This document shows, in pieces, positions 44,482-53,592 of a stretch of 64,000 bases of DNA. A model generated the notes under the pieces. That model ran no database searches and was not told the origin of the DNA. It saw only the letters and a list, made by a program, of their open reading frames with translations. Made by a program: the position numbers and the translations under genes. Position 1 is the first letter of the stretch, and each line of letters opens with the position of its first letter. Source of the DNA: Labilibaculum sp. DW002 (GTDB taxonomy: Bacteria; Bacteroidota; Bacteroidia; Bacteroidales; Marinifilaceae); the NCBI RefSeq assembly GCF_029029525.1, contig NZ_JAKJSC010000005.1, positions 1 through 64,000 of the forward strand, in the 5' to 3' direction.

Positions 44482-44657
44482 GCAATCAATACAAGTCATT
44501 GCTTTCGGGAAAAAGAGCAAGTGAACGAAAACTTTATCAATATCGATAATAGGGATTGCTTTGTCATAACTGGTCCTCTATGTCATGTTCTAAATTTTCT
44601 TTTCGCTCCCTGTCTGCATTGCATTAGTTAAACTTATTTTCATTTAATCTTAAAGAC

Positions 44658-46811
44658 ATGAAAAGAACATTTTTAACGGCTTTTGCATTGCTATCACTAT
44701 TAAATTCTGCAGTAAAAGCTGATGAAGTTCCAAACCCAACAGATGATAAAGGGGTTGTGAAACATCTAAACCTATCAGAAGTGAAGATAAACGCTTCACG
44801 TGTGAACTCGAAAATCAAGGATCTGCCTCAAAAGGTTGAGGTTATTACCAAAAGAATGATCGAAGCATCTCCTGCTAGTGATGTTGCAGGTTTGTTGAAA
44901 AATGCTGTGGCAATTGATATACTGCAATATCCTGGTGTATCGGCTGTTGTTAGTATGCGCGGTTTTACACCATCTCCATCGGTAAAGTATACTAGTATTT
45001 TAGTGAACGGAAAACCTGCAGGAACTGAAAATATTGCTAGTATCGATCTTGCAAATGTTGAGCGGGTTGAAGTTTTGAGAGGGCCTTTTTCAGCTCAGTA
45101 TGGTTCTGATGCAATGGCTGGTGTGATTAATATCGTGACCAAAAACAGCACGGGCGAATTATCTGGCAAAGTTACTTTTGAGTATGGTAGTTTTGCAAGT
45201 TCGAAAGCAAATTTCAATATCGGTGGTTCACTATCCGATGCATTGGATTTTGATCTAAGTTACGCTATACAAAGTCAGGATAAGGATTACAAAACTGGAG
45301 ATCGTAACCTTTATGATGAGGAGTATGCAAAATCGATTTTGGATCCATCTACTTATGGCGGAAGAATGGAAAATACTCAGTTTCAGACATCAAATTTTGA
45401 TGCTCGTGTGGGGGTTAAACTAGCCGAAAATTGGAAACTTAATCTAAATGGAGGCTATTATGCTGGGAACGGTATTGAAACACCTGGTAATTTCTGGCAT
45501 ACAGAAGGTATGGATTCAAAAGATATTGAACGGTATACCGCTGGATTTGATGTTTTGGGAAGTATTGGGAATCATAAAATTACCTTTTCTCCATTTTATT
45601 CAGATGAAGACAACAAAACGGTAGATGTTGGTTCGGATGGTTATGGCGATTTTGAGAGTGATTACAAAAATTATGGATTTCAGTTATATGATACCTATGC
45701 CTTTGATGTGCATTCTGTTGCCTTGGGGATTGATAATAAAACTCAGAAATATGAAAGTTCTAATTTCGATACTGCAGGTGTATTAGAAGCTCCTTATCAA
45801 CCAGATTACAATAATATTGCTACTGGAATTTTCGGACAAACTCATTTTAAATTTTTGAATGAAAAACTTGATTTGTCAGTAGGTGCAAGGGGAGATATGA
45901 TAAAATTTGAACTGGAAGCAGACAAATTGTTGGCGAACGATAAAAGCTCTGAAGATTATTGGGTTTTTACTAAAAACATTGGTGTGAAGTATCAGTTGAC
46001 TAAAGATCTGTCAGTACATTCTAGTTGGGGAGATGCTTTTTTAGCTCCTAAGGCATATCAGGTAGCTGGTTTCTATCAAAGAGGTACAGTAAAAACAATT
46101 GGAAATGCAGATTTGAACCCGGAAAAATCAAATACTGTTGATGTGGGATTTGCTTTTAAAAATTTCAAAAAAGGAATTAATTTTGATTTGACTTATTTCA
46201 ACACCTACCATAAAGATAAGATTGTGAGAAGCAGTTTGCAGAATGGTGATATAACCTACATCAATGCAATGAAGTCTGAAATGGATGGTTTAGAGATCGT
46301 AGCATCGTATGATTTTGGGGCTGTGCAAGACTACGATTATTCTTTGCGTGTATATTTGAATTACACTCATCTTTTTGATGCTGATGTAACTTATAAAGAT
46401 GCTACAGGTCTTACTCAAACAGGAGAAATGCGATATGTGCGTGACAATACTGCAACATTTGGAGTTGAATTCGATAATTTGAAAGGTTTTTCAACCCGTT
46501 TAAGTGGTCGCTATATTGGACATCGATACGAGAACAATTACATGTATGTAGCTGATTATTCAAATTGGCCAACGGTAAGTAAAGCGCCAATTGTTTACAA
46601 TGCAAAGGAAGTTAGACCAGATGTACTTAATAAAGCTTTGTTACGCCATCCTGTATCTTATGTGTTTGATTTTTCTGCAAGTTATTCATTTAATGAAAAA
46701 TACACATTAGGATTGACGCTAGCCAACTTATTAGATGAGAATTATACTGAAAAGGATGGTTATAATATGCCAGGAAGAGCTATTACTGCCAAATTTAGTT
46801 ATCGATTTTAA
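44658..46811 (+). CDS. btuB: TonB-dependent receptor for cobalamin (BtuB-like)
   Basis: The 717-residue protein has a signal peptide (cleavage near VKADE). The plug domain covers about 35-155 (VAGLLKNAVAIDILQYPGV, GPFSAQYGSDAMAGVINIVT) and a 22-strand barrel follows, ending in the C-terminal aromatic FSYRF needed for outer-membrane assembly. It would import corrinoids across the outer membrane using TonB energy. The cobalamin riboswitch immediately upstream and the neighbouring btuFCD genes support B12 as substrate. Confidence 0.9.
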   Translation: MKRTFLTAFALLSLLNSAVKADEVPNPTDDKGVVKHLNLSEVKINASRVNSKIKDLPQKVEVITKRMIEASPASDVAGLLKNAVAIDILQYPGVSAVVSMRGFTPSPSVKYTSILVNGKPAGTENIASIDLANVERVEVLRGPFSAQYGSDAMAGVINIVTKNSTGELSGKVTFEYGSFASSKANFNIGGSLSDALDFDLSYAIQSQDKDYKTGDRNLYDEEYAKSILDPSTYGGRMENTQFQTSNFDARVGVKLAENWKLNLNGGYYAGNGIETPGNFWHTEGMDSKDIERYTAGFDVLGSIGNHKITFSPFYSDEDNKTVDVGSDGYGDFESDYKNYGFQLYDTYAFDVHSVALGIDNKTQKYESSNFDTAGVLEAPYQPDYNNIATGIFGQTHFKFLNEKLDLSVGARGDMIKFELEADKLLANDKSSEDYWVFTKNIGVKYQLTKDLSVHSSWGDAFLAPKAYQVAGFYQRGTVKTIGNADLNPEKSNTVDVGFAFKNFKKGINFDLTYFNTYHKDKIVRSSLQNGDITYINAMKSEMDGLEIVASYDFGAVQDYDYSLRVYLNYTHLFDADVTYKDATGLTQTGEMRYVRDNTATFGVEFDNLKGFSTRLSGRYIGHRYENNYMYVADYSNWPTVSKAPIVYNAKEVRPDVLNKALLRHPVSYVFDFSASYSFNEKYTLGLTLANLLDENYTEKDGYNMPGRAITAKFSYRF

Positions 46812-46828
46812 AAAGAATTTTATTCAGT

Positions 46829-46870
46829 TAAAAGGGGATGTTCCAATTATGGGATGTCCCTTTTTTTTAT
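46829..46870 (+). terminator. Terminator after the first BtuB-like receptor
   Basis: AAAAGGG pairs with CCCTTTT as the base of an imperfect hairpin and runs into eight T residues. Confidence 0.75.
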
Positions 46871-46961
46871 GATTTATAGTTTGTTGTGTGTTGATATACA
46901 GTGTGTTTTAAAATAGGTTTTAAATAAGAGATTAGTAAGTCTCATTTTGATTTTTTTTATC

Positions 46962-46969
46962 TATATTTG
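46962..46969 (+). promoter_or_regulatory. -7 box in front of cobalamin riboswitch 3
   Basis: TATATTTG fits TAnnTTTG at the same distance from the riboswitch as at riboswitches 1 and 2; the upstream TTTTAAAATAG element is shared with riboswitch 2. Confidence 0.55.
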
Positions 46970-46976
46970 CAAAATA

Positions 46977-47155
46977 ATTGGTTCTCGTGAATCTGATTTT
47001 TGTCAGATAGAGATGAAAAGGGAATCCGGTGAAAGTCCGGAGCTGTTCCCGTAGCTGTAAGCTCAGAAGAAAGCTTTTTCACCACAATGCCACTGTTTGA
47101 TATAATCGAATGGGAAGGCGGAAAAAGTTGAGTAAGTCAGAAGACCTGCCAATGC
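46977..47155 (+). ncRNA. Cobalamin riboswitch 3 (controls second receptor and BtuG-like gene)
   Basis: AAAAGGGAATCCGGTGAAAG, CCGTAGCTGTAAG, TGCCACTG, GGGAAGGC and the B12 box GTCAGAAGACCTGCC are present in order. The receptor ATG is about 100 bp downstream. Confidence 0.93.
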
Positions 47156-47256
47156 TAACTTGATTTTCAAAACATTCGGAGAAGGTGTTTGGAAGACGAT
47201 CGAAGATTTTATTTCTATTGTTCTATCCTTGTATTTTCTTCTTTATCAAATATTAG

Positions 47257-49167
47257 ATGAAGTTGAAGTTTTTATTTGTGTTGTTAGGAAGCTTTATAAG
47301 CTTGTGTAGTTTTGGGCAAAAGCTTGGTGTGGATACGATTCAGATTGAATCCATTGATATTGTTGCGCCTAAATTAAATCACTTTTCGACTACAGAGAAA
47401 AAAGTGCTAATTGATTCTACTTTAATAAAAAGGTATAGTGGGAAGGACTTATCTGGTCTTCTTCAAAAAACATCTTTAGTAAATATCTCATCAAATGGTG
47501 CGTATGGAGCACTCGCTACCGTTGGAATGCGAGGAGCATCAGGTACACATACTTCTGTTAATTGGAATGGAATTCCTGTTAATTCTTTAACAACAGGATC
47601 TGCTGATGTATCTTTAATAAACGCTGGTTCTTTTGATCAGGTTCAAGTGGTGTACGGAGCTGTTGGTTCTTTGTATGGTTCCGGAACTTTAGGAGGAGCT
47701 ATTGAGTTGTCTAATCATCCCGATTGGAAGAAGAAATCTTCATTAGGATTGATGTCGGAAGTAGGTAGCTACTCAAATACAAAAACAAAAATCTTTGGGA
47801 AATATTCCGATAAGTGGATTTCTTATTCGGGACAAGCATTTTTTCAATATGGAAAGAATGATTTTTCATACACTGATTTTCATGATTTTGGATCGCCAAC
47901 CGAGCGACTAAATAATAATGAAAACAGGGCATATGGGACAATTCAAGACCTACATCTAAAAATCAAAGAAAATTATATTGATTTAGGTGTATGGTATCAG
48001 GTTAAAGAAAAGAATATTGGCGGTTTAATGGGAATTGGAGCTCCTATTAGCTTTCAAAAACAAAGAGATTCGTCGTTTAAAGCTTACGTTGGCTGGAAAA
48101 AATTGATTGGTAAATTTCGTATGGAAGCGAAATCTGCATATTTATCAGATTATTTGAAGTATACCGATAGGGGAAGTGCTACGAATACAGGATATAAAAT
48201 ATTTTCAGAAATAGAATCGAAGCGCTGGCTAAATGATGTCAACTTTAGATATTATTTCTCCGATAATTGGAGTGTTGATGTTAATGGAAAGTACAATTGG
48301 TTAAAAGGAATTACAAATAATTACCAAGGTAATATTCATGAAAATGAATCGCGTTTATCTTTAGCTGCCAAATATACACCCTTAATCGGAACATTTATAT
48401 TCACCTATGGAAAGGAATGGAATTCGGAGGTTAACCCACCCGAAATGTATTCTTTTAGTTCGTTGATTCATCTTTTTCCTAATATTATTGATATTAGAGC
48501 TAAGGCATCGACTCACTATAGAAGACCAACATTTAATGAACGTTACTGGAATAATTCTGGAAATGTGGATTTAAAATCAGAGAATGGATGGAATTACGAA
48601 TTAGGTTTGATAATGCTTCAACGGAAGGCATTGTATGGTGATATTACCATTGATGTAAATGCGTATAAGGCTCTTAATGATGATTTAATTGCATGGCAAC
48701 CCGTATCAGGAACGCTTTGGAAACCGATCAATATTGGTAAAACAGTACTTCAAGGTGTTGATATTGAGGCAACTCATCTTATGAAGGTCAAGAGTAATAG
48801 TCTACGAACTTCATTAAAATATGCCTATAACGATGCGTACAATAATGATAAGGAAAGTGTTGAGTATAAGGAAACGCTAGCCTATCGTCCGCATCATATC
48901 GTCAAATTTTCTTCTGATTATTTATTTGGTAAATGGGATGTTGGCGTGTTGGGGACTTTACGTTCAAATACCAATACTTGGGAAGGTGATCAGGTAGACG
49001 GAAATTTATTGGTAGATATTAACGGAGGGTATCGTTTCAATACCAAATTTGCAAATATTAAACTAACTGGTCGAGTAGAAAACCTGTTGGATGAATCATA
49101 TGAAATTGTTAGGTTTTACCCTATGCCTGGCAGAGCTTATTATTTTGGGGTGAATGTAATTTTTTAA
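47257..49167 (+). CDS. btuB: Second BtuB-like TonB-dependent receptor, partner of BtuG
   Basis: The 636-residue protein has a signal peptide (cleavage near SFGQK), a plug domain (about 30-150; GLLQKTSLVNISSNGAYGALATVGMRG-type start, VYGAVGSLYGSGTLGGAIEL) and a barrel ending in YYFGVNVIF. It is shorter than the first receptor and distinct in sequence, so it is not a recent duplicate. It sits between a cobalamin riboswitch and a BtuG-like lipoprotein gene 10 bp downstream, the arrangement of BtuB-BtuG corrinoid complexes in Bacteroides. It may prefer a different corrinoid from the first receptor. Confidence 0.9.
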   Translation: MKLKFLFVLLGSFISLCSFGQKLGVDTIQIESIDIVAPKLNHFSTTEKKVLIDSTLIKRYSGKDLSGLLQKTSLVNISSNGAYGALATVGMRGASGTHTSVNWNGIPVNSLTTGSADVSLINAGSFDQVQVVYGAVGSLYGSGTLGGAIELSNHPDWKKKSSLGLMSEVGSYSNTKTKIFGKYSDKWISYSGQAFFQYGKNDFSYTDFHDFGSPTERLNNNENRAYGTIQDLHLKIKENYIDLGVWYQVKEKNIGGLMGIGAPISFQKQRDSSFKAYVGWKKLIGKFRMEAKSAYLSDYLKYTDRGSATNTGYKIFSEIESKRWLNDVNFRYYFSDNWSVDVNGKYNWLKGITNNYQGNIHENESRLSLAAKYTPLIGTFIFTYGKEWNSEVNPPEMYSFSSLIHLFPNIIDIRAKASTHYRRPTFNERYWNNSGNVDLKSENGWNYELGLIMLQRKALYGDITIDVNAYKALNDDLIAWQPVSGTLWKPINIGKTVLQGVDIEATHLMKVKSNSLRTSLKYAYNDAYNNDKESVEYKETLAYRPHHIVKFSSDYLFGKWDVGVLGTLRSNTNTWEGDQVDGNLLVDINGGYRFNTKFANIKLTGRVENLLDESYEIVRFYPMPGRAYYFGVNVIF

Positions 49168-49177
49168 TTAATTAGCT

Positions 49178-50251
49178 ATGAAAAAGGTTTTGAATCTTGC
49201 ATTAGGATTGTTAGTTGCAAGTGTGTTGTTTGTATCATGTTCTAGTGATGATAATGAAATTCCTCAATTAAAAGGAAATTTTGTATTAAATGAAGGAAGC
49301 ACAAACGGGTCAATTAGTTTAATTGATAAAGATGATAATGTTACTTTAAATTATTTTGCATCAGTTAATAGTATCGCATTAGGTCAGTATCCTCAATCTC
49401 TGGCGATGAATGATGAATATGCATTTATTGTTGTAACTACAGGAAGTGGAGCTGGTTATGTTGAAGTTGTTACAGCTGTGGATTTTAAGCATTATGCAAC
49501 AATTGAAGGCTTTTCATATCCTCGTGAAATTGCTTTTGCAGATGGTAAAGCATATGTGTCGAATGGAAATGGGGTTACAGGAACTTATCCAAATCAAGTA
49601 AAGCAAAATAATGAAGTTTTTGTTATTGATTTAAATACAATGACAAAAACAAAAGAAATTACTGTTGGTGCGGGACCCGAAAAAATGATTGTTTCAGGAA
49701 ATAAATTATATGTAGCAAACAGTGGTGGATGGTCTAATGACGATAATACAGTTTCTGTAATAGATCTTGATACCGATGAAGTTGTAAAAACAATTACCGT
49801 TAAGTCATGTCCTAAAGATATGGTAAAAGATACCAATGGGGATCTTTGGGTTTATTGTTCTGGTGTACCTGATTATAGCAACTATCCAAATGTTAGTTAT
49901 ACAAATGCTGGTATTTCAAAAATTGATGGTGATACACAAGATGTGAACTCATTTGTTTTGACAAATTTAAGTACTAGTGGCATTAAAAATATTGCGATAA
50001 GCAAGGACAAAAAGACAGTTTACTTTATGTCTGATGCCGTGTATGCAATGAATATTACTGATACAGCTTTACCAACAACAAAATTTGTTGATGCTACTTT
50101 CTACGGAATGGATGTAAATCCTAAAAATGGAAACCTTTGGTTATGTGAAGGGACAAATCCTGGAAAAGTACTTGTTTACTCTTCTAATGGTGAGAAATTA
50201 AAAGAATTTACAGTTGGAGCTATACCAAATTCAACAATGTTTAGCTACTAA
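49178..50251 (+). CDS. btuG: BtuG-like surface corrinoid-binding beta-propeller lipoprotein
   Basis: The 357-residue protein has a lipoprotein signal with lipobox FVSC followed by SSDDNE, an acidic sequence favouring export to the cell surface in Bacteroidota. The body is a seven-bladed YncE/DUF5074-like beta-propeller (blades such as SLIDKDDNV, EVFVIDLNTMTKTKEITVG, TVSVIDLDTDEVVKTITV). BtuG proteins of gut Bacteroides bind B12 very tightly and cap BtuB. The assignment rests on fold, lipidation and operon with a BtuB-like receptor under a cobalamin riboswitch. Confidence 0.85.
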   Translation: MKKVLNLALGLLVASVLFVSCSSDDNEIPQLKGNFVLNEGSTNGSISLIDKDDNVTLNYFASVNSIALGQYPQSLAMNDEYAFIVVTTGSGAGYVEVVTAVDFKHYATIEGFSYPREIAFADGKAYVSNGNGVTGTYPNQVKQNNEVFVIDLNTMTKTKEITVGAGPEKMIVSGNKLYVANSGGWSNDDNTVSVIDLDTDEVVKTITVKSCPKDMVKDTNGDLWVYCSGVPDYSNYPNVSYTNAGISKIDGDTQDVNSFVLTNLSTSGIKNIAISKDKKTVYFMSDAVYAMNITDTALPTTKFVDATFYGMDVNPKNGNLWLCEGTNPGKVLVYSSNGEKLKEFTVGAIPNSTMFSY

Positions 50252-50274
50252 TTCAGTAGTTGTAAAATAAATTT

Positions 50275-50312
50275 AAGCGTCATTTCTTTCTAAGAAATGA
50301 CGCTTTTTTTAT
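50275..50312 (+). terminator. Strong terminator after btuG
   Basis: AAGCGTCATTTCTT and AAGAAATGACGCTT are perfect 14-bp arms with a 3-nt loop, followed by a T tract. Confidence 0.93.
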
Positions 50313-50401
50313 GCTCAATATTTTCTGTCGTTATCTTAGATAAAATTATTAAGTTTATGGTTCCAAAAGCCAAAGTGAAATAAATTCTAATTATCTATTT
50401 T

Positions 50402-52654
50402 ATGAGAACTTCTATTTCGTTCTTGATACTGTTTAGTATGCAAGTTATGAATACTTCTACCGCAATTGCTCAAGCTAATAAATCTGTAAGTATAATACCA
50501 AAACCAGCAAGAATTGTTGAGGCAACTGGTAGCTTATCGCTAAAGGAGGATGTGAAGATATTCTTTTCTGAAGGAGTTGATGATAAGGAAATTCTGCTTT
50601 CTTATTTGTCTGATCAGTTAAATGAGTTAACTGGTGTTAGAATTCCTAAAAAAGGAAGCAGAAAACTGCCTGCATCGAATAAAATTATTTTTAAAAAGGT
50701 TAATGACCACAATTGGGGAGAAGAAGAGTATTCTTTAATAGTTGATGCTACAGGAGTTTTGATTGAGGCTAAATCTGGAAAAGGATTTTTTTACGGAATA
50801 CAATCTCTTTTGCAAATAATTCCTATAAATGCTGGTATAAAAATTCCGTATGTAAAGATATTAGATGAGCCAAGATATAAGTATCGAGGTATGCATTTGG
50901 ATGTTTGCCGACATTTCTTTTCGGTCGATTTTATTAAGAAGTATATCGATTTAATGGCAATGTATAAGATGAATACTTTTCATTGGCATTTAACCGAAGA
51001 TCAGGGTTGGAGAATCGAGATTAAAAAATATCCTAAACTAACCGATATTGGTGCATGGCGAATTGAAAAGGATGGAACAAGGTATGGTGGTTTCTATACG
51101 CAAGATCAAATAAAAGAGATTGTAAAATATGCGTCAGATCGATTCATAACTGTTATTCCAGAGATAGAATTGCCAGGACATTCTGTTGCTGCTCTCTCTG
51201 CTTATCCGCATTTAGCTTGTGTTGATGGACCCTTTAATGTGGAAAATGAATGGGGTGTATTTAAAGATGTTTATTGCGCAGGAAAAGAGGGAACATTCTC
51301 ATTTTTAGAAGATGTACTGTTAGAAGTTATTGATTTATTTCCATCAAAGTACATTCATATTGGTGGTGATGAGTGTCCTAAAACAAATTGGGAATCTTGT
51401 GATTTGTGTCAAAAGCGAATGAAAGAAGAAGGCTTAAAAAATGAGCATGAATTGCAATCCTATTTTATTCAGCGAATTGAGAAGTTTTTACTCAGCAAGA
51501 ATCGTAAGATTATTGGTTGGGATGAGATATTAGAAGGCGGCTTGGCTCCTGAAGCAACAGTTATGTCATGGCGAGGAACAGAAGGCGGTATTGAGGCTGC
51601 CAAACAGCATCATGATGTAATTATGACACCTGGATCACATTGTTATTTCGATCATTATCAGGATGATAATTATATTGAGCCTACTGCTATTGGGGGTTTC
51701 TCTCCACTACAAAAAGTATATGAATTTGAACCAACGCCTTCAGAATTGAATGAAGATGAGGCAAAATACATATTGGGAGCACAAGCAAATGTTTGGACTG
51801 AATATATGCATACATCAGATCGGGTAGAGTACATGATTGCTCCTCGAATTTGTGCTTTGGCAGAAGTTGTATGGTCGGGAAAGGATCAACGAAATTGGAA
51901 TGATTTTCAAACAAGAATGGGGCATCATTATGAATTGTTACATCAAAAGGACATCAATTCATTTATACAAGCACCGCACGGAGGAGTTAATAAAAATTTC
52001 TTTTTCGATCAGATGAAGTTGCCTTTTGAGGTAAAGTTAGAGGATGCCAAAATTCGATATTCTTTGGATGGAACGGATCCTGATGATAATTCTACAATTT
52101 ACACCAAGCCAGTTGTGTTGAAAAATACAAGTACGATAAAACTACAGACGGTTCATAAATCTGGCTTAACAAGTAAAATTAGAAGTCTGGAGTGCATTAA
52201 AATCTCACCATTAGTGTCAGATACAAGCTCAGGACTTGCTACAGGATTAAAGTACAAGATCATTAAGGGGAAATTCAATAATATTGCTGAAATAACGAAT
52301 GATGAAGTAATGGAGTGTGGAGTTCTCGATAAAATTAAGTTTCCTAAAGATATCGAAGAGGAATTCTATGCTATGGAAATTACTGGATTTATAAAGGTTG
52401 ATAAAAAAGCAACTTATACCTTTTTTAATTACGCAATAGATCCAACTCAAATTTCTATTGGAAATCAGCTTATCGTAAGTCATGAAGGTCTTAATTCAAG
52501 ACATGAACGCAGAGGTAGAATACATATGGATGAGGGAATATATCCTATAAAAATTGTGATGATCAAAAATACGCCTTACGCCAATCAACAAGTATCTTGG
52601 TGTTCTAATTACTTCGATCAAATACCAATTAAATCAGAAAACCTATTTCATTAA
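50402..52654 (+). CDS. GH20 beta-N-acetylhexosaminidase
   Basis: The 750-residue protein has a signal peptide (cleavage near AIAQA). A GH20b N-terminal domain (about 28-150) precedes the catalytic TIM barrel (about 155-500; RGMHLDVCRHFF, HWHLTEDQGWRIEI). The catalytic Asp-Glu pair is D323-E324 in HIGGDECPK. A chitobiase C-terminal-like domain (about 540-600, RYSLDGTDPDDNS) and a PA14-like beta domain (about 630-745) follow. It removes terminal N-acetylglucosamine or N-acetylgalactosamine residues from chitin oligomers or glycoproteins in the periplasm or outside. It is a single-gene unit with terminators on both sides. Confidence 0.92.
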   Translation: MRTSISFLILFSMQVMNTSTAIAQANKSVSIIPKPARIVEATGSLSLKEDVKIFFSEGVDDKEILLSYLSDQLNELTGVRIPKKGSRKLPASNKIIFKKVNDHNWGEEEYSLIVDATGVLIEAKSGKGFFYGIQSLLQIIPINAGIKIPYVKILDEPRYKYRGMHLDVCRHFFSVDFIKKYIDLMAMYKMNTFHWHLTEDQGWRIEIKKYPKLTDIGAWRIEKDGTRYGGFYTQDQIKEIVKYASDRFITVIPEIELPGHSVAALSAYPHLACVDGPFNVENEWGVFKDVYCAGKEGTFSFLEDVLLEVIDLFPSKYIHIGGDECPKTNWESCDLCQKRMKEEGLKNEHELQSYFIQRIEKFLLSKNRKIIGWDEILEGGLAPEATVMSWRGTEGGIEAAKQHHDVIMTPGSHCYFDHYQDDNYIEPTAIGGFSPLQKVYEFEPTPSELNEDEAKYILGAQANVWTEYMHTSDRVEYMIAPRICALAEVVWSGKDQRNWNDFQTRMGHHYELLHQKDINSFIQAPHGGVNKNFFFDQMKLPFEVKLEDAKIRYSLDGTDPDDNSTIYTKPVVLKNTSTIKLQTVHKSGLTSKIRSLECIKISPLVSDTSSGLATGLKYKIIKGKFNNIAEITNDEVMECGVLDKIKFPKDIEEEFYAMEITGFIKVDKKATYTFFNYAIDPTQISIGNQLIVSHEGLNSRHERRGRIHMDEGIYPIKIVMIKNTPYANQQVSWCSNYFDQIPIKSENLFH

Positions 52655-52663
52655 AAAATATTG

Positions 52664-52694
52664 ATCTCCCATTTTCATAATGGGAGATTTTTGT
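52664..52694 (+). terminator. Terminator after the GH20 gene
   Basis: ATCTCCCATT and AATGGGAGAT are perfect 10-bp arms with a 5-nt loop and a following T run. Confidence 0.92.
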
Positions 52695-52721
52695 TTGTTT
52701 AAAGCTTACTTAAAATGTGTT

Positions 52722-52752
52722 TTGAGTAATTCTCTGATTTTATGTATCTTGT
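52722..52752 (+). promoter_or_regulatory. Candidate promoter of the CHAD gene
   Basis: TTG (52722-52724) and TATCTTGT (52745-52752) are separated by 20 nt, close to the TTG-N19-21-TAnnTTTG consensus; the -7 box is imperfect. Confidence 0.4.
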
Positions 52753-52770
52753 ATATAGATACAGATAAAT

Positions 52771-53592
52771 ATGAAAAAAGGAAATACAAATTTAAGTGGG
52801 TACTATAGGGAAAAGTTTGATTCTTTTTTAATTTACCTGTCTGTGCTTAAGGATTTAAAGCAAGATGATGTTCATCGATTTAGAGTGTCGGTTAAAAATA
52901 TCAAAAGCCTTCTTTTATTGGTTGAAGAGATGGATTCGAATACTGAAGAAGGCCTTCAAATGCAGAAACAACTTAATAAACTTTTTAAGTATGCAGGTAG
53001 TTTAAGAACCGTTCAAATTAGTACTGATTTGTTAAAGGAGAGTTCTTTTGAGATTGACCCAGAGATTTTTCAGTATCTGGAGACTCAAAAAGAGAATGCA
53101 ATTCAAAAATTAGTAAAGCAAATTCATCAATTCAATATCCCAAAGTTTAAGAAACGAGCTATGCAAATTTGTATAGCCATTGATCAGATGGATTTCTCCA
53201 CAATCAAAGATTTAACTGATAGAATAATTCATGATGAATTAGAAATTGTACGTAAATTATTTAATTCTTCTCATGGAGAAGATTATCATCATGAAATTAG
53301 AAAATTACTAAAAATAGTCAAGGGCTTGCATCATCTGATATTATCAAATGGCGAAGATGAAGACAGGCAAATTGCCGTTGAAATTGTAAACCAAACAGAA
53401 AGTTCTTTAGGTCATTGGCATGATTATAAGGTGTTAGATGATTATCTTACTTGCATGGAGTCAGAGTTTTCACGAACTGACATTAAACGTTTGATTAAGA
53501 GTATTAAAAATAGGAATACCAAAATTAAATTAGAACTGAAAAATAAATCTGATAAACTGCTTCGAGAAAACTTTAGATCAATTAATAATTAA
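52771..53592 (+). CDS. CHAD domain protein
   Basis: The 273-residue soluble helical protein shows the CHAD (conserved histidine alpha-helical domain) pattern: DDVHRFRVSVKNIKSLLLLVEEM near the start and EDYHHEIRKLLKIVKGL and SLGHWHDYKVLDDYL later, with the basic and His residues that bind polyphosphate. CHAD proteins associate with polyphosphate granules or act with polyphosphate kinases; no such enzyme is adjacent here. Its stop overlaps by 4 bp the stop of the convergent PBP gene. Confidence 0.82.
   Translation: MKKGNTNLSGYYREKFDSFLIYLSVLKDLKQDDVHRFRVSVKNIKSLLLLVEEMDSNTEEGLQMQKQLNKLFKYAGSLRTVQISTDLLKESSFEIDPEIFQYLETQKENAIQKLVKQIHQFNIPKFKKRAMQICIAIDQMDFSTIKDLTDRIIHDELEIVRKLFNSSHGEDYHHEIRKLLKIVKGLHHLILSNGEDEDRQIAVEIVNQTESSLGHWHDYKVLDDYLTCMESEFSRTDIKRLIKSIKNRNTKIKLELKNKSDKLLRENFRSINN

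Noticed and set aside
44401-44631. A 76-residue plus-strand ORF before the first BtuB-like receptor
   Set aside because: It overlaps the conserved core and B12 box of cobalamin riboswitch 2.
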